DNA from: Pseudomonas sp. GCEP-101
GTDB taxonomy: Bacteria > Pseudomonadota > Gammaproteobacteria > Pseudomonadales > Pseudomonadaceae
Length of the DNA: 64,000 bases
Direction: 5' to 3'
Assembly (NCBI RefSeq): GCF_025133575.1
Contig: NZ_CP104011.1
Span: forward strand, 2,046,001-2,110,000
Made by a program: the position numbers and the translations under genes. How positions within the stretch are numbered: position 1 is the stretch's first letter; each line of letters begins with the position of its first letter. The notes under the pieces were generated by a model. That model made no database searches. It was given only the letters and a program-made list of their open reading frames with translations, and was not told the origin of the DNA. Below are positions 9,128 to 21,422 of this stretch, one piece after another.

Positions 9128-11076
9128 GTCGCGACGACGAGCAACGCTGGAAGCAGAAATACCTGGATAACCTCGAGCAGCAGGAAAAGCTCGAACGCCG
9201 CTGGGACGCCCGCCTTGACCTGTTGCGGCGCGGCCTGGTGCGCAGCAGCCTGGCGGCCGAGGGCAGCGACAAGGCGGTGGACGCCTGCATGAAGGAGTTG
9301 CGCGAAGTGTTGCGCCGCGACGACATGGATGCCGGCCTGGCGCGGCTGATCCCGCAGCTGGAAAAGGCCGTGCTCGATTCCGAGCAGCGCCGCCAGCAGC
9401 GCGTCGAGCAGAACGTCGCGGCGCTGAGCCAGCTGTCCCAGCAACTGTTGTCCCTGGACATGCCCGGCGATCTGCGCAAGCCGCTCAAGCGCCTGTCCAA
9501 GGACATCCCCAGCCGCGGCAGCTCCTCCCGCGAACTGCCGGCCCTGCTGGCCGAACTGAGCCGCCTGCAGCGCCAGGTGCTGGAGCATTTCGGCAGTGGC
9601 GGCGGCGAGCAGCGCCCCGGCTTCCTGCAACGGCTGTTCGGCAGCCGCGACAGCGATGCGACGGACGAGCCGGAAGCGGCGTCCAGCGCGCCAGCGCTTC
9701 CGGCGGAGGCCGCGCCGCTGGCCGAAACGGCGCGGGGCGAGCCGCCCGCGGCCGAGCCCCAGGCTGCCGTCGCGGAACCGCCGCCCGTTTTGGCCGTGCC
9801 AGGCGTCGCGGCACCCCTCACCGAACCCGTCGCCGCCACCGTGCCGGTTGCACCACCCGAGCCTGTCGCCCTGGCGCAAAGTCCTGCACCAGAGCCCGTC
9901 CCGGAGCCTGCTCCCGCTCAATCCGGCCGGTTGCTGGACAGCCTGCCCGTGCCGCCCGGCCTGTTCGGCACGGCGGAAGAGGCGCGCCAGGCCAGTGATC
10001 CCTACGCCCTGCCGCCGCGCCCCGAGCCCGGCTACAGCGCCGTGGCGCCGCACATCGAGGCCAGCCTGCTGCGCCTGCTGGACGAGATGCACCTGCCGGC
10101 GGCCCAGCAGCCCCAGGCCGAGGCGCTGCGCTCGCGCATCCACGGCAGCCTCAACTGGTACGAACTGGTGCCCGTGCTGGATGACCTGGGTGTGCTCGTG
10201 CTGTCGCTCAACGACAGCGGCCAGCGCGAGTTCGAAGGCTATCTGCACCAGCTCAACGAACGCCTCGGCGCCTTCCTGGACGGGCTGCAGGTCGTCCAGG
10301 AAAGCCATAGCGGCAACAGCTCCAGCGCCCGCGCCCTCGACGATACGCTGCGCGAACAGGTCAGCGGCCTGAAGGAAAGCATGCGCGAGGCCACCGACCT
10401 GGAAGGCCTCAAGCGCAATGTCGAGTCGCGCCTGCAGGGGCTGGTCGGCACCATGGACCGCTTCCGCGAGGAGCGAGAGGTCCGTGAGCGTGAAGTGAGC
10501 GAGCGCATCCAGTCGCTGGTGACCCGTGTCGCCAGCATGGAAGAGGAGGCCCGCAGCTTCCAGGCGAACATCGAGGACCAGCGCCAGAAGGCCATGACCG
10601 ATGCCCTGACCGGCCTGCCCAACCGCGCCGCGTTAAGCGAGCGGCTGGACCTGGAGGTCGCCCGCTGGCAGCGCTACGGCGGCGACCTGCTGCTGGCGGT
10701 GATCGATGTCGACCACTTCAAGCGGATCAACGATGACTTCGGCCATCTCGCCGGCGACAAGGTCCTGAAGATCATCGCCAACGAGCTGGCCAAACGCGTG
10801 CGCAAGGCCGACTTCATCGCCCGCTACGGCGGTGAGGAGTTCGTCGTCCTGTTGCCCGCCACGCCGCTGGAGGGCGGGCAGCAACTGCTCGAGGTGCTGC
10901 GCGGCGCCGTGGAGGCGTGCCCGTTCCACTTCAAGGGCGAACGCCTGAACATCACCTGTTCGGCGGGGCTCACGGCCTTCCGCGAAGGCGAACGTGCGGA
11001 AAGCGCGTTCGAGCGCGCCGACCAGGCGCTGTACCGTGCCAAGCGTGGTGGGCGCAATCGCCTGGAAGTCGACTGA
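9124..11076 (+). CDS. dgcP: Diguanylate cyclase DgcP
   Basis: 650 residues. The N-terminal part is rich in Glu, Arg and Leu (coiled coil), followed by an Ala/Pro-rich linker (about 175-280). A helical region and coiled coil come next (about 385-495), then a C-terminal GGEEF domain (about 500-650). The active site [11 protein letters not shown] is intact, and five residues before it is RKAD, a match to the RxxD product-inhibition site. It makes c-di-GMP. In P. aeruginosa, DgcP (PA5487) is polar and tied to FimV and biofilm formation. The start overlaps the upstream gene (ATGA). Confidence 0.93.
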   Translation: MSRDDEQRWKQKYLDNLEQQEKLERRWDARLDLLRRGLVRSSLAAEGSDKAVDACMKELREVLRRDDMDAGLARLIPQLEKAVLDSEQRRQQRVEQNVAALSQLSQQLLSLDMPGDLRKPLKRLSKDIPSRGSSSRELPALLAELSRLQRQVLEHFGSGGGEQRPGFLQRLFGSRDSDATDEPEAASSAPALPAEAAPLAETARGEPPAAEPQAAVAEPPPVLAVPGVAAPLTEPVAATVPVAPPEPVALAQSPAPEPVPEPAPAQSGRLLDSLPVPPGLFGTAEEARQASDPYALPPRPEPGYSAVAPHIEASLLRLLDEMHLPAAQQPQAEALRSRIHGSLNWYELVPVLDDLGVLVLSLNDSGQREFEGYLHQLNERLGAFLDGLQVVQESHSGNSSSARALDDTLREQVSGLKESMREATDLEGLKRNVESRLQGLVGTMDRFREEREVREREVSERIQSLVTRVASMEEEARSFQANIEDQRQKAMTDALTGLPNRAALSERLDLEVARWQRYGGDLLLAVIDVDHFKRINDDFGHLAGDKVLKIIANELAKRVRKADFIARYGGEEFVVLLPATPLEGGQQLLEVLRGAVEACPFHFKGERLNITCSAGLTAFREGERAESAFERADQALYRAKRGGRNRLEVD

Positions 11077-11090
11077 GTGCATCTCTCCCG

Positions 11091-11313
11091 ATAGGAGCGG
11101 GCCATGCCCGCGATCGCCCGCATGCCGGTCGCTTCGCGGCGGATGACGCTGGCGCCTTTTGCACCCTGCGATCTGTAGGAGCGAGCTTGCTCGCGAACTC
11201 CATCGCTGCCGACGATCATCGTGGACGGAGTCCGCTCCTACGAGGTACGCAGCCCGTGTAGGAGCGGACTTCGTCCGCGATAACCCGGTTCGCGAGCAAG
11301 CTCGCTCCTACAG
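11091..11313. repeat. REP cluster between dgcP and glmR
   Basis: At least four REP units lie in this 332-bp gap. There is a GTAGGAGCGGGCC-type half copy at 11091-11117, a GAGCTTGCTCGCGAAC unit from 11174, and a back-to-back GGAGTCCGCTCCTAC / GTAGGAGCGGACTTCGTCC pair at 11225-11280. An inverted GAGCAAGCTCGCTCCTAC unit is at 11287-11313. I see no gene. Downstream (11314-11408) is the AT-richer leader of glmR. Confidence 0.88.
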
Positions 11314-11408
11314 AAAAGCGCTTTCATACCCGCAGGAAAATCTTGACGAACGAAAGAACATGGGTTTTGATTCGCACACTTATCTTTCGAATCGAAACTT
11401 GATCGTTC

Positions 11409-12179
11409 ATGTCGAAACGTAACACCCCCCAACGCCGCCACGACATCCTGGCGCTGCTCGCCGAACAGGGCGAAGTCAGCGTGGACGATCTCGCGCGCCG
11501 CTTCGCCACTTCCGAGGTGACCATCCGCAAGGACCTGGCCGCCCTGGAAGGCAACGGCCTGCTGCTGCGCCGCTACGGTGGCGCCGTGCCCATGCCCCAC
11601 GAGCTGATCGCCGAGCCGAGCCAGCCGCTGTCGCGCTACAAGCAGGCCATCGGCCGGGCGGCCGCCGCCTGCATCCGTGAACACGCGCGGATCATCATCG
11701 ACAGCGGCAGCACCACCGCCGCGCTGATCCCGGAACTGGGCCGCAAGCCCGGCCTGGTGGTGATGACCAACTCCTTGAGCGTGGCCAACGCCCTGCGCGA
11801 GCTGGAGCGCGAGCCGGTGCTGTTGATGACCGGCGGCACCTGGGACCCGCACTCGGAATCGTTCCAGGGGCAGGTGGCCGAACAGGTGCTGCGCTCCTAC
11901 GATTTCGACCAGTTGTTCATCGGTGCCACCGGCCTGGATATCGAGCGCGGCACGACGACCTTCAACGAACTGCTGGGCCTGAGCCGGGTCATGGCCGAGG
12001 TCGCCCGAGAGGTGATCGTCATGGCCGAGGCCGACAAGCTGGGCCGGCGCATTCCCAACCTGGAGCTGCCGTGGAGCAGCGTCCAGACCCTGATTACCGA
12101 CGAACGCCTGAGCGATGAAGCGTTCGAACTGATCCAGGCGCGCGGCGTGAAAGTGATCCGCGCGCGCTGTGAAGACTGA
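11409..12179 (+). CDS. glmR: DeoR-family transcriptional regulator GlmR
   Basis: 256 residues. An N-terminal DeoR winged helix (RRHDILALLAEQGEVSVDDL, ATSEVTIRKDLAALEGNGLL) is followed by the sugar-phosphate sensor domain (IDSGSTTAALIPEL, MTNSLSVANAL, TGGTWDPHSESFQG). It lies 15 bp upstream of glmS in the same direction. That matches PAO1 GlmR (PA5550), which controls glmS and amino-sugar synthesis. Effector binding to glucosamine-6-phosphate is inferred from the family. Confidence 0.9.
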   Translation: MSKRNTPQRRHDILALLAEQGEVSVDDLARRFATSEVTIRKDLAALEGNGLLLRRYGGAVPMPHELIAEPSQPLSRYKQAIGRAAAACIREHARIIIDSGSTTAALIPELGRKPGLVVMTNSLSVANALRELEREPVLLMTGGTWDPHSESFQGQVAEQVLRSYDFDQLFIGATGLDIERGTTTFNELLGLSRVMAEVAREVIVMAEADKLGRRIPNLELPWSSVQTLITDERLSDEAFELIQARGVKVIRARCED

Positions 12180-12194
12180 CAGGAGAGCCAAGCC

Positions 12195-14030
<1,836 letters not shown>

Positions 14031-14090
14031 GCCAAGCCGGAGGCGCTGCAGCAGCACCTGAAAACGCGCAGGTCGCCCCAGTCCTCAACA

Positions 14091-14123
14091 AGCCGCCACC
14101 GGACATCCGGTGGCGGCTTTTTT
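14091..14123 (+). terminator. Intrinsic terminator after glmS
   Basis: Stem AGCCGCCACCGG-ACAT-CCGGTGGCGGCT followed by six T. Confidence 0.93.
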
Positions 14124-14302
14124 GTGCGCCTACCGCTTTAATCGGTTTAAGAGTCGATCTCGCTTGCATTTCATCTTTACGGAATTTTCCCCCCTCCTAT
14201 GCCGTCAATCCGCCAGCACTTTTCAGTGCCGGACCGATTCTTCGCGGCCGTGGTTAAAAATTAATCTCCCCGCCTCATAACGTCCCCGAGGTGGGTATTT
14301 AC

Positions 14303-17300
14303 ATGGCAATTGAGAACATCGGTTTAGTCGCCGTCACTGAGCACGCAGCCAAGAAGGTTGCGGTCAAGCACGGCGGCAAGATCAAGGCGGTAGCGGGTAC
14401 CAAGTACCTGCTGCAGGTGGACGGCAGCGATGTCGCGCCGGAGAACGTCACCGTCAAGCGTGACGGCAAGGACCTGGAAGTCTTCTTCGAGGGCAGCAAA
14501 GAGCCTGATCTGACTATCCAGAATTTCTTCGCCGAGGGCATGGACAGCCAGCTCTACGGCGTGGCCGAAGACGGTCAGCTGTACGCCTACGTCCGCACTG
14601 ACGGCGACCGTCACCATCAAGGAAACCGGCGAAGTCCTGACCACCACCGCCGACGCCAGCGGCAACTGGTCGGTGACCCCGACCAAGCCGCTGCCCGAAG
14701 GCCCGATCCATGTCGACGCCACGGCGACCGACGCGGCCGGCAACACCAGCCAGCCGGGCACGCTGGACCTGACCATCGACACCACCGCGCCGGATTACTC
14801 CAAGCTCGCCATCACCGGCGTGCTGGACAACGTGGGCGACATCACTGGCAACGTCAAGAATGGCGGCGAGACCGATGACACCCACCCGGTCATCAGCGGC
14901 ACCGGCACCGCCGGGGATATCGTCACCGTCTACACCAAGGACAGCACCGGTAACCACGTGATCGGCAGCGCCACCGTCGGCGCCGACGGCACCTGGTCGC
15001 TCAAGCCTGAGCTGCCGCTGGTCTCCGGCCTCAACGCGCTGACCGCGGTGGAAACCGACCCGGCCGGCAACGCCACCGTGCCGAGCGCGCCGTACAACGT
15101 CACCGTGGACGTGGGGGCGCCCGCGGCGCCGGCCATCGTCAGCGTGTATGACGACGTCGGCCCGTATGTCGGCTTCCTGCAGAAGGGCGCCGTCACCGAC
15201 GACAACCAGCCGACCTTCAGCGGCACCGCGCAGCCGGGCAGCACCGTGAAGCTGTACGACAGCAACGGCCTGGTGATCGGCAGCGGCGCCACCGATGCCT
15301 CCGGTAACTGGACCATCACCACCGACAAGCTGGCCGACGGCCTGCACAACATCACCGCCACGGCCACCAACAGCGTCGGCACCGAGAGCGCCCATACCGG
15401 CATCTGGCCGTTGACCGTCGATACCGGCGCGCCGGCCAACACCACGCTGGTCATCACCGATGATGTCGGCCCGGTCACCGGCCCGCTGCACAACGGCGAC
15501 ACCACCGACGACAACCAGCCGACCTTCAGCGGCCAGGCCGAGCCGGGTGGCAAGGTCATCGTGTATGACGATGGCAAGCAGATTGGCGAAGCCGATGTCG
15601 ATCCCTCGGGCAACTGGGAATTCACCCCGACCACCCCGCTGGTCGACGGCCCGCACGACTTCAGCACCGAAGTGCTGGACCCGGCCGGCAACAGCTCCGG
15701 CCAGGGCAACCCGACGCACATCACCATCGATACCTCGGGCGTCATCGTCAGCATCACCCATGTGATTGACGACGTCGGCAGCATCACCGGCGACATCGCC
15801 CTGCACGGCGTGACCGACGACACCCGTCCGGACATCGTGGGCACCGGCAAGGTCGGCGCCATCGTCACCATCAAGGATGGCGACACCGTGCTGGGCAGCA
15901 CCACCGTCGACGCCAGCGGCAACTGGAGCTTCACGCCGTCCAGCGACCTGGCCGAAGGCAAGCACAGCATCATTGCCACGGCCGTGGACCTGACCGGTAG
16001 CACCGGCTCGTCCAGCGTGTTCGACTTCACCGTGGACACCACCGCGCCGGCCAAACCGACCATCGACCAGGTGTACGACGACGTCGGCAGCATCCAGGGG
16101 CCGATCCCCAATGGCGGCGTGACCGACGACTCGACCCCGACTCTCTCGGGCAAGGCCGAGCCGGGTTCCACCGTGGCCGTCTATGACAATGGCGAGAAAC
16201 TCGGCAGCGTCACCGCCGACCCGTCGGGCAACTGGGAGTTCACCCCGACCACGCCGATCAGCGAAGGCCCGCACGCGTTCACCGTCGATGCGACCGACAA
16301 GGCCGGCAACACCAGCCCGACCTCCGATCCGTTCAGCATCACCACCGACTACACCGCGCCAACCGCCCCGGTGATCACCGGTGTGCTGGACAGCGTGGGC
16401 GAAGTCACCGGTAACGTCAGCAACGGCGACCAGACCGACGACTCGCGCCCGGTGATCAGCGGTACCGGCACTGCCGGCGACCTGATCGTCGTCTCCACCA
16501 CCGACAGCACCGGCACCCACGTTCTGGGCAGCACCACCGTGGCTGCCGATGGCACCTGGAAGCTGCAACCGAGCACACCGCTGGTGTCCGGCTCCAACGC
16601 CTTCACCGCGGTGGAAACCGACCCGGCCGGCAACACGTCCGTCCCGAGCAACACCTACAGCATCGACCTGATCAGCACCCCGCCGGCCGCGCCGGTCATC
16701 GTCAGCGTGCTCGATGACGTCGGCCCGTACACCGGCTTCCTGCAGAAGGGCGACGTCACCGACGACAACCAGCCGACCTTCAGCGGCACCGCTCAGCCGG
16801 GCAGCGTGGTCAAGCTGTACGACACTGACAACACGTTGATCGGTAGCGGCACCACCGACGCCAAGGGCGTGTGGACCATCACCACCGACCCGCTGGCCGA
16901 CGGCCTGCACAACGTCACCGCCACCGCGACCAACAGCATTGGCCAGGTCAGCGCACCGACCGGCATCTGGCCGTTCACCGTCGACACCACGGCGCCGGCC
17001 AACACCACGCTGGTCATCACCGATGACGTCGGCCCGGTTACCGGCCCGCTGCACAACGGCGACACCACCGACGACAACCAGCCGACCTTCAGCGGCCAGG
17101 CCGAGCCGGGTGGCAAGGTCATCGTCTACGACAACGGCCAGCCGATCGGCTCGGCGGCAGTCGACCCGTCGGGCAACTGGGAATTCACCCCCACCACCCC
17201 GCTGGTCGACGGTCCGCACGACTTCAGCACCGAAGTGCTGGACCCGGCGGGCAACAGCTCCGGCCAGGGCAGCCCGACGCACATCATCATCGATACCTCG

Positions 17301-18395
17301 GGTGTGATCGTCAGCATCACCCATGTGATTGATGACGTCGGCAGCATCACCGGCGACATCGCCCTGCACGGCGTGACCGACGACGCCCGTCCGGACATCG
17401 TCGGCACCGGCAAGGCCGGCGCCATCGTCACCATCAAGGATGGCGACACCGTGCTGGGCAGCACCACCATCGACGCCAAGGGCAACTGGAGCTTCACCCC
17501 GTCCAGCGACCTGGCCGAAGGCCTGCACAACATCACTGCCACGGCCGTCGACCTGACCGGGAACACCGGCTCGTCCAGCGTGTTCGACTTCACCGTCGAC
17601 ACCACCGCGCCGGCCAAGCCGACCATTGACCAGGTGTACGACGACGTCGGCGACATCCAGGGCCCGATCCCCAACGGCGGCGTGACCGACGACTCCAACC
17701 CGACCCTGTCGGGCAAGGCCGAGCCGGGCTCCACCGTCACCGTGTACGACAACGGCCAACCGCTGGGCAGCGTCACCGCCGACCATTACAAGCAGGTGGG
17801 CGTCGGTGTGCGCGGCTCGGTGGTGGCTCACCCCGGCGGCATCAACTTCAGCCAGAACCAGGGCGAGACGCTGGCGGTGCTGGAAGCCAAGGGGGCCGAA
17901 GGGGCGACGATCAACTCCAACGTCGGCGCCAAGGTTGCCGGCAACGGCTACGCCGTGGTCGGTGGCCTGACCCCTTACCGCCAGAACAGCGTCGAGATCG
18001 ACCCCAAGGGCACCTCCAAGGACGTCGAACTGCAGGTCACCTCGCAGACGGTGGCGCCGCGCTATGGCTCCGTCGTGATGCTCAAGTACCCCACGGTCAG
18101 TGGCGCTCCGGTATTGATGACCGTGACGCGTGACGATGGCCAGGGCATCCCGCTGGGCGCCGAGGTGCTCGATACCAAGGGCAACAGCCTGTCGATGGTG
18201 GGCCAGGGCAGTCGCATTTTCCTGCGCGGCCTGGAGCCCAAGGGTGAACTGCTGGTCAAGTGGGGCGAAGGCTCCGGCCAGCGCTGCCAGATCAACTATC
18301 AACTGCCGGAAAACAGCAACAAGGACGCGCCGTTCCTGAAGGCGGATGCGACTTGCCATGCCGTGCTGGGTACCCCCCAGGTCGCGCAGAGATGA
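14303..18395 (+). pseudogene. Frameshifted BapA/LapA-like Ig-repeat adhesin fused in frame to the C terminus of a chaperone-usher usher (cupE5-like)
   Basis: ATG 14303 opens a BapA-prefix-like domain (MAIENIGLVAVTEHAAKK ... AYVRTDG). Around 14590-14610 the coding frame jumps: the first frame runs on to a stop at 14876-14878, while the homologous coding continues in another frame. That second frame encodes one partial and nine full bacterial Ig-like repeats of about 104 residues (DDVGxxxGxxxxGxxTDDxxP..., ...PSGNWEFTPTTPL) and a truncated tenth. Directly after GSVTAD (about 17783) the sequence becomes an outer-membrane usher C terminus: QVGVGVRGSVVAHPGG, GLTPYRQNSVEID, IPLGAEVLD and VGQGSRIFLRGL. 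It ends at 18395. Large internal deletions, recombination or an assembly collapse could explain this. It is not a functional adhesin as read. Confidence 0.85.
14811..17783 (+). repeat. Tandem super-repeat of five Ig-like modules, period about 1,563 bp
   Basis: Modules A-B-C-D-E start ITGVLDNVG, IVSVYDDVGPYVG, LVITDDVGPVTG, ITHVIDDVGSITG and IDQVYDDVGSIQG. They repeat in the same order from 16374 (ITGVLDSVGEV) to 17783. Copies of module C are nearly identical at DNA level over well over 100 bp. This points to recent duplication or gene conversion and makes the block prone to deletion and to misassembly. Confidence 0.9.
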
Positions 18396-18409
18396 TGAGG
18401 GATTTCACG

Positions 18410-19456
18410 ATGACCTTTCTAATCGATGGTGCTCTGATCCAGCGGGTCTGGAATCGCATGTCGAAGCTGCTTGCCGTTCCGTTTTGTCTTGGCCTGCTGG
18501 CGCTGATATCGCCAACTGCCAACGCCGACAGCTGCAGTGCGTCGATAGCCATGCCTTACATGCAGACGTTGGCCCAGATGATGGTGCCGTCGAATCTGCC
18601 GGTGGGGAGCACCATCCCCAATAGCACCTACAGTTTCACTCTGTCAGGCGCCTGTACTCCAAAAGGCACGTATATCTACTCCGGTGCACCCATCATCTCG
18701 TGTTACTACGGCAGCGGCACCGAGGTCATGAGTGGCGTGTATTCCACTGGCCTGGCAGGGGTGGGTATTCGCCTGCGCAACTCCCAAGGCCAGCCGATGG
18801 TGAATGCCTCTGGGCAGTATTGCGATACCCGCAACGCCGGCCTGGGTACGCTGGATGCCAACCTCAAGTATTCATTCAGCGTAACGGTCGAGTTCGTCAA
18901 GACCGGTGCCATTACCGGTGGATCGATTGCTTCGGCACAGACGTGGTTCGGCTTTGGCGTATACAACGGCCCGGGCCTGGGCGGGGCAGGGAAGAACTAC
19001 ATTGGCTTCAACGGCAATGTCGTTGTTCGAAACCTGACCTGCACCGTCACCAACCCGACCAATGTCTCGCTGGCCTCGGTGAAGCTCAGGGACATCCCGA
19101 ACGTCGGCGATACCGCCAATCCCACTCCGTTCGCCTTGGGTTTGCGCTGTGACAATACCGTCGTGGTCGGCGTTACGTTCGATGCAACGGGGGGGACGCC
19201 GATTAAAAGTGCTGCCAACGGCGTGTTTGGTTCCCAGAATGAGGGCACCTCCGGCGTTGCCACCGGCGTGGGCGTGCAATTGGTATCCGCCAGCACCAAT
19301 ACGCCGGTGCCCTTGCAGCAGCGCATTGCCCTGGGTTCGCTTGCCGCCAACACCCAGGCGACCTATCCCTATCAGTTCCGTTACTACCGGCATTCGGCGA
19401 CCGGCACCCCCGGGAAGGTCAACGGCACCATGGTGCTGACGTTCGATTACCAATGA
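18410..19456 (+). CDS. Spore-coat-U (SCPU) domain fimbrial tip protein, CupE6-like
   Basis: 348 residues from ATG 18410 (GAGGGA upstream), or a shorter form from ATG 18458, which alone would give a classical signal peptide (MSKLLAVPFCLGLLALISPT-ANA). Two beta-sandwich halves with paired cysteines follow (DSCSASIAMPYM..., VVRNLTCTVTNPTNVSL). It ends in the SCPU signature GTMVLTFDYQ. Lying right after the usher C terminus, it fits the tip adhesin of a CupE-type chaperone-usher fimbria. The pilin, chaperone and usher N-terminal genes expected upstream are missing, so assembly by this locus alone is unlikely. Base composition is less GC-rich than its neighbours. Confidence 0.8.
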   Translation: MTFLIDGALIQRVWNRMSKLLAVPFCLGLLALISPTANADSCSASIAMPYMQTLAQMMVPSNLPVGSTIPNSTYSFTLSGACTPKGTYIYSGAPIISCYYGSGTEVMSGVYSTGLAGVGIRLRNSQGQPMVNASGQYCDTRNAGLGTLDANLKYSFSVTVEFVKTGAITGGSIASAQTWFGFGVYNGPGLGGAGKNYIGFNGNVVVRNLTCTVTNPTNVSLASVKLRDIPNVGDTANPTPFALGLRCDNTVVVGVTFDATGGTPIKSAANGVFGSQNEGTSGVATGVGVQLVSASTNTPVPLQQRIALGSLAANTQATYPYQFRYYRHSATGTPGKVNGTMVLTFDYQ

Positions 19457-19498
19457 ACACCGACGCGAGCCTGCCGCAAGCGGGTTCGCGACGCACTG

Positions 19499-19523
19499 AA
19501 ACGGGCGCCTGGGCGCCCGTTTT
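19499..19523 (+). terminator. Intrinsic terminator after the fimbrial tip gene
   Basis: AACGGGCGCC-TG-GGCGCCCGTTTT: a strong GC stem followed by four T, 42 bp after the stop. Confidence 0.85.
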
Positions 19524-20104
19524 CCATTTCAGCGCCCGCAACGGGGCAAGTCTGAAAGATTCACGGGGCCAGCCACGGATGACGGTTCGTATCGGCCCAT
19601 CAACGCGCGCGTGAGGAGAAAGGTCCCATCGGGGGCCTTTTTTCGTATTGGGGCAGGGAAGCGGCGGGGCGGATCAACATTCCCCCGGTGCCTGCACGTC
19701 CGCGGGTATGGACGGGGCACCGAGGCCAGGCGGCTTGGGCCGCTACACGAGGGGAATGGAAATCGACCTTGTCTTGTGGACAAGGTCGGACTCCTACCCT
19801 GCGAGGGGTACCTGACAAGTCTCCCGCAGGGCGGGGAGCGCGCCAACGATAGAAGCTGGCTACTGGCCGGTCAATCGGAAACGACAAACGCGCGTTCGCA
19901 AATGTCCGATATTCGAACTGAAAGGTCCTACCGCCCGGCATTTTCGTTAGCCGGCTATCGGAGATGTCTATACTGTTTCTGGATATGTCCGCGAAAAACT
20001 CCGCCTTTGGAGTCAGACGTGAACAGGGGACGGTAGAGGGATTTCCGTCCAACGAGACGGGAAGCTGCCGTACCGACGAGACAATCCACGACAAGAGAAT
20101 CCCC
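19524..20104. other. Intergenic region upstream of the dicarboxylate transporter
   Basis: About 580 bp with no supported gene. A second hairpin with T run (GGTCCC-ATCG-GGGGCC, then six T) lies at about 19618-19642. It could end an unannotated short transcript. TATACT at 19969-19974 resembles a -10 element but has no convincing -35 partner. Open frames here look like chance. Confidence 0.5.
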
Positions 20105-21409
20105 ATGAACACACCTGCCGCACCGCAGTATTCCGACCACGAACGCCGCTCACGCATCCTTGCCATCGTGGGCGCCTCGTCGGGCAACCTGGTGGAGTGG
20201 TTCGACTTCTACGTCTACGCCTTCACTGCCCTGTATTTCGCCCACGCCTTCTTCCCCTCGGACGACCCGACGGTACAACTGCTCAACACCGCCGGGGTGT
20301 TCGCCGCGGGCTTCTTGATGCGCCCCATCGGCGGCTGGCTGTTCGGCCGCATCGCCGACAAGAAGGGCCGCAAGACCGCGATGATGATCTCGGTACTGAT
20401 GATGTGCGGCGGCTCGCTGGCGATTGCGGTGATGCCGACCTACGCCAGCATCGGCGTCGCGGCGCCCGCGCTGCTGCTGATCGCGCGGCTGTTCCAGGGC
20501 CTCTCGGTGGGCGGCGAATACGGCACCAGCGCGACCTACATGAGCGAAGTGGCGCTCAAGGGCCAGCGCGGCTTCTTCGCCTCGTTCCAGTACGTGACCC
20601 TGATCGGTGGCCAGTTGCTGGCGGTGCTGGTGGTAGTGATCCTGCAGCAGCTGCTGACCACCGACGAGCTGAAGGAGTGGGGCTGGCGGATTCCCTTTGT
20701 GGTGGGCGCCATCACCGCGGTGATCGCCTTCTACCTGCGCCGCTCGCTCAACGAAACGGCCAAGGAATCCAACCTCAAGCGCAAGGAGTCGGGCACCCTC
20801 ACCGAGCTGTTCAGGCACCACAAGCGCGCGTTCTTCACCGTGCTCGGCTTCACCGCCGGCGGCTCGCTGATCTTCTACACCTTCACCACCTACATGCAGA
20901 AATACCTGGTGAACACCGCCGGGATGGACCCCAAGGTGGCCAGCGGCGTGATGACCTTCGCGCTGTTCTGCTACATGTGCATGCAGCCGCTGTTCGGCGC
21001 GCTGTCCGACCGCATCGGGCGCAAGACCTCGATGCTCTGGTTCGGCGCCCTGGGCATGATCTTCACCTGGCCGATCCTCTCCGCGCTCAAGGCGGTGAGC
21101 AGCCCCTACCTGGCGTTCGTGCTGATCATCGCAGCGATGGCCATCGTCAGCCTGTACACCTCCATCAGCGGCCTGATCAAGGCGGAGATGTTCCCGCCGG
21201 AAATCCGTGCCCTGGGCGTGGGCTTGTCCTACGCGGTGGGTAACGCGATCTTCGGCGGCTCGGCCGAATACGCCGCGCTGGGCCTCAAGAGCATGGGCAT
21301 GGAAGAGGTGTTCTACATCTACGTCTCGGTCATGTGCGGCGTGGCGCTGCTGGTCTGCCTGCTGCTGCCGGACCTGCGCAAGGTCAGCTACCTCAACGAC
21401 GAGGACTGA
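20105..21409 (+). CDS. MHS-family MFS transporter, alpha-ketoglutarate/dicarboxylate permease type
   Basis: 434 residues from ATG 20105 ([20 protein letters not shown]) with about 12 membrane helices. The opening [19 protein letters not shown] and the loop [10 protein letters not shown] are typical of the metabolite:H+ symporter family (KgtP, PcaT, ProP). Its closest remembered match is PA5530, a C5-dicarboxylate/ketoglutarate carrier in PAO1. The frame is open 47 codons further upstream, but that extension does not look like protein. The exact substrate is inferred. It converges with the next MFS gene (13 bp apart). Confidence 0.87.
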   Translation: MNTPAAPQYSDHERRSRILAIVGASSGNLVEWFDFYVYAFTALYFAHAFFPSDDPTVQLLNTAGVFAAGFLMRPIGGWLFGRIADKKGRKTAMMISVLMMCGGSLAIAVMPTYASIGVAAPALLLIARLFQGLSVGGEYGTSATYMSEVALKGQRGFFASFQYVTLIGGQLLAVLVVVILQQLLTTDELKEWGWRIPFVVGAITAVIAFYLRRSLNETAKESNLKRKESGTLTELFRHHKRAFFTVLGFTAGGSLIFYTFTTYMQKYLVNTAGMDPKVASGVMTFALFCYMCMQPLFGALSDRIGRKTSMLWFGALGMIFTWPILSALKAVSSPYLAFVLIIAAMAIVSLYTSISGLIKAEMFPPEIRALGVGLSYAVGNAIFGGSAEYAALGLKSMGMEEVFYIYVSVMCGVALLVCLLLPDLRKVSYLNDED

Positions 21410-21422
21410 CCCGCGCGATTCG

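Noticed and set aside
14291..14302. GTG start four codons before the adhesin ATG
   Set aside because: ATG 14303 gives the expected family N terminus, and GAGGTG lies upstream as ribosome site.
14514..18359. 1,281-residue minus-strand ORF across the Ig repeats
   Set aside because: Repeats of the coding strand create a repetitive reverse frame (DDG/VVGHAV); no signal peptide or known domain.
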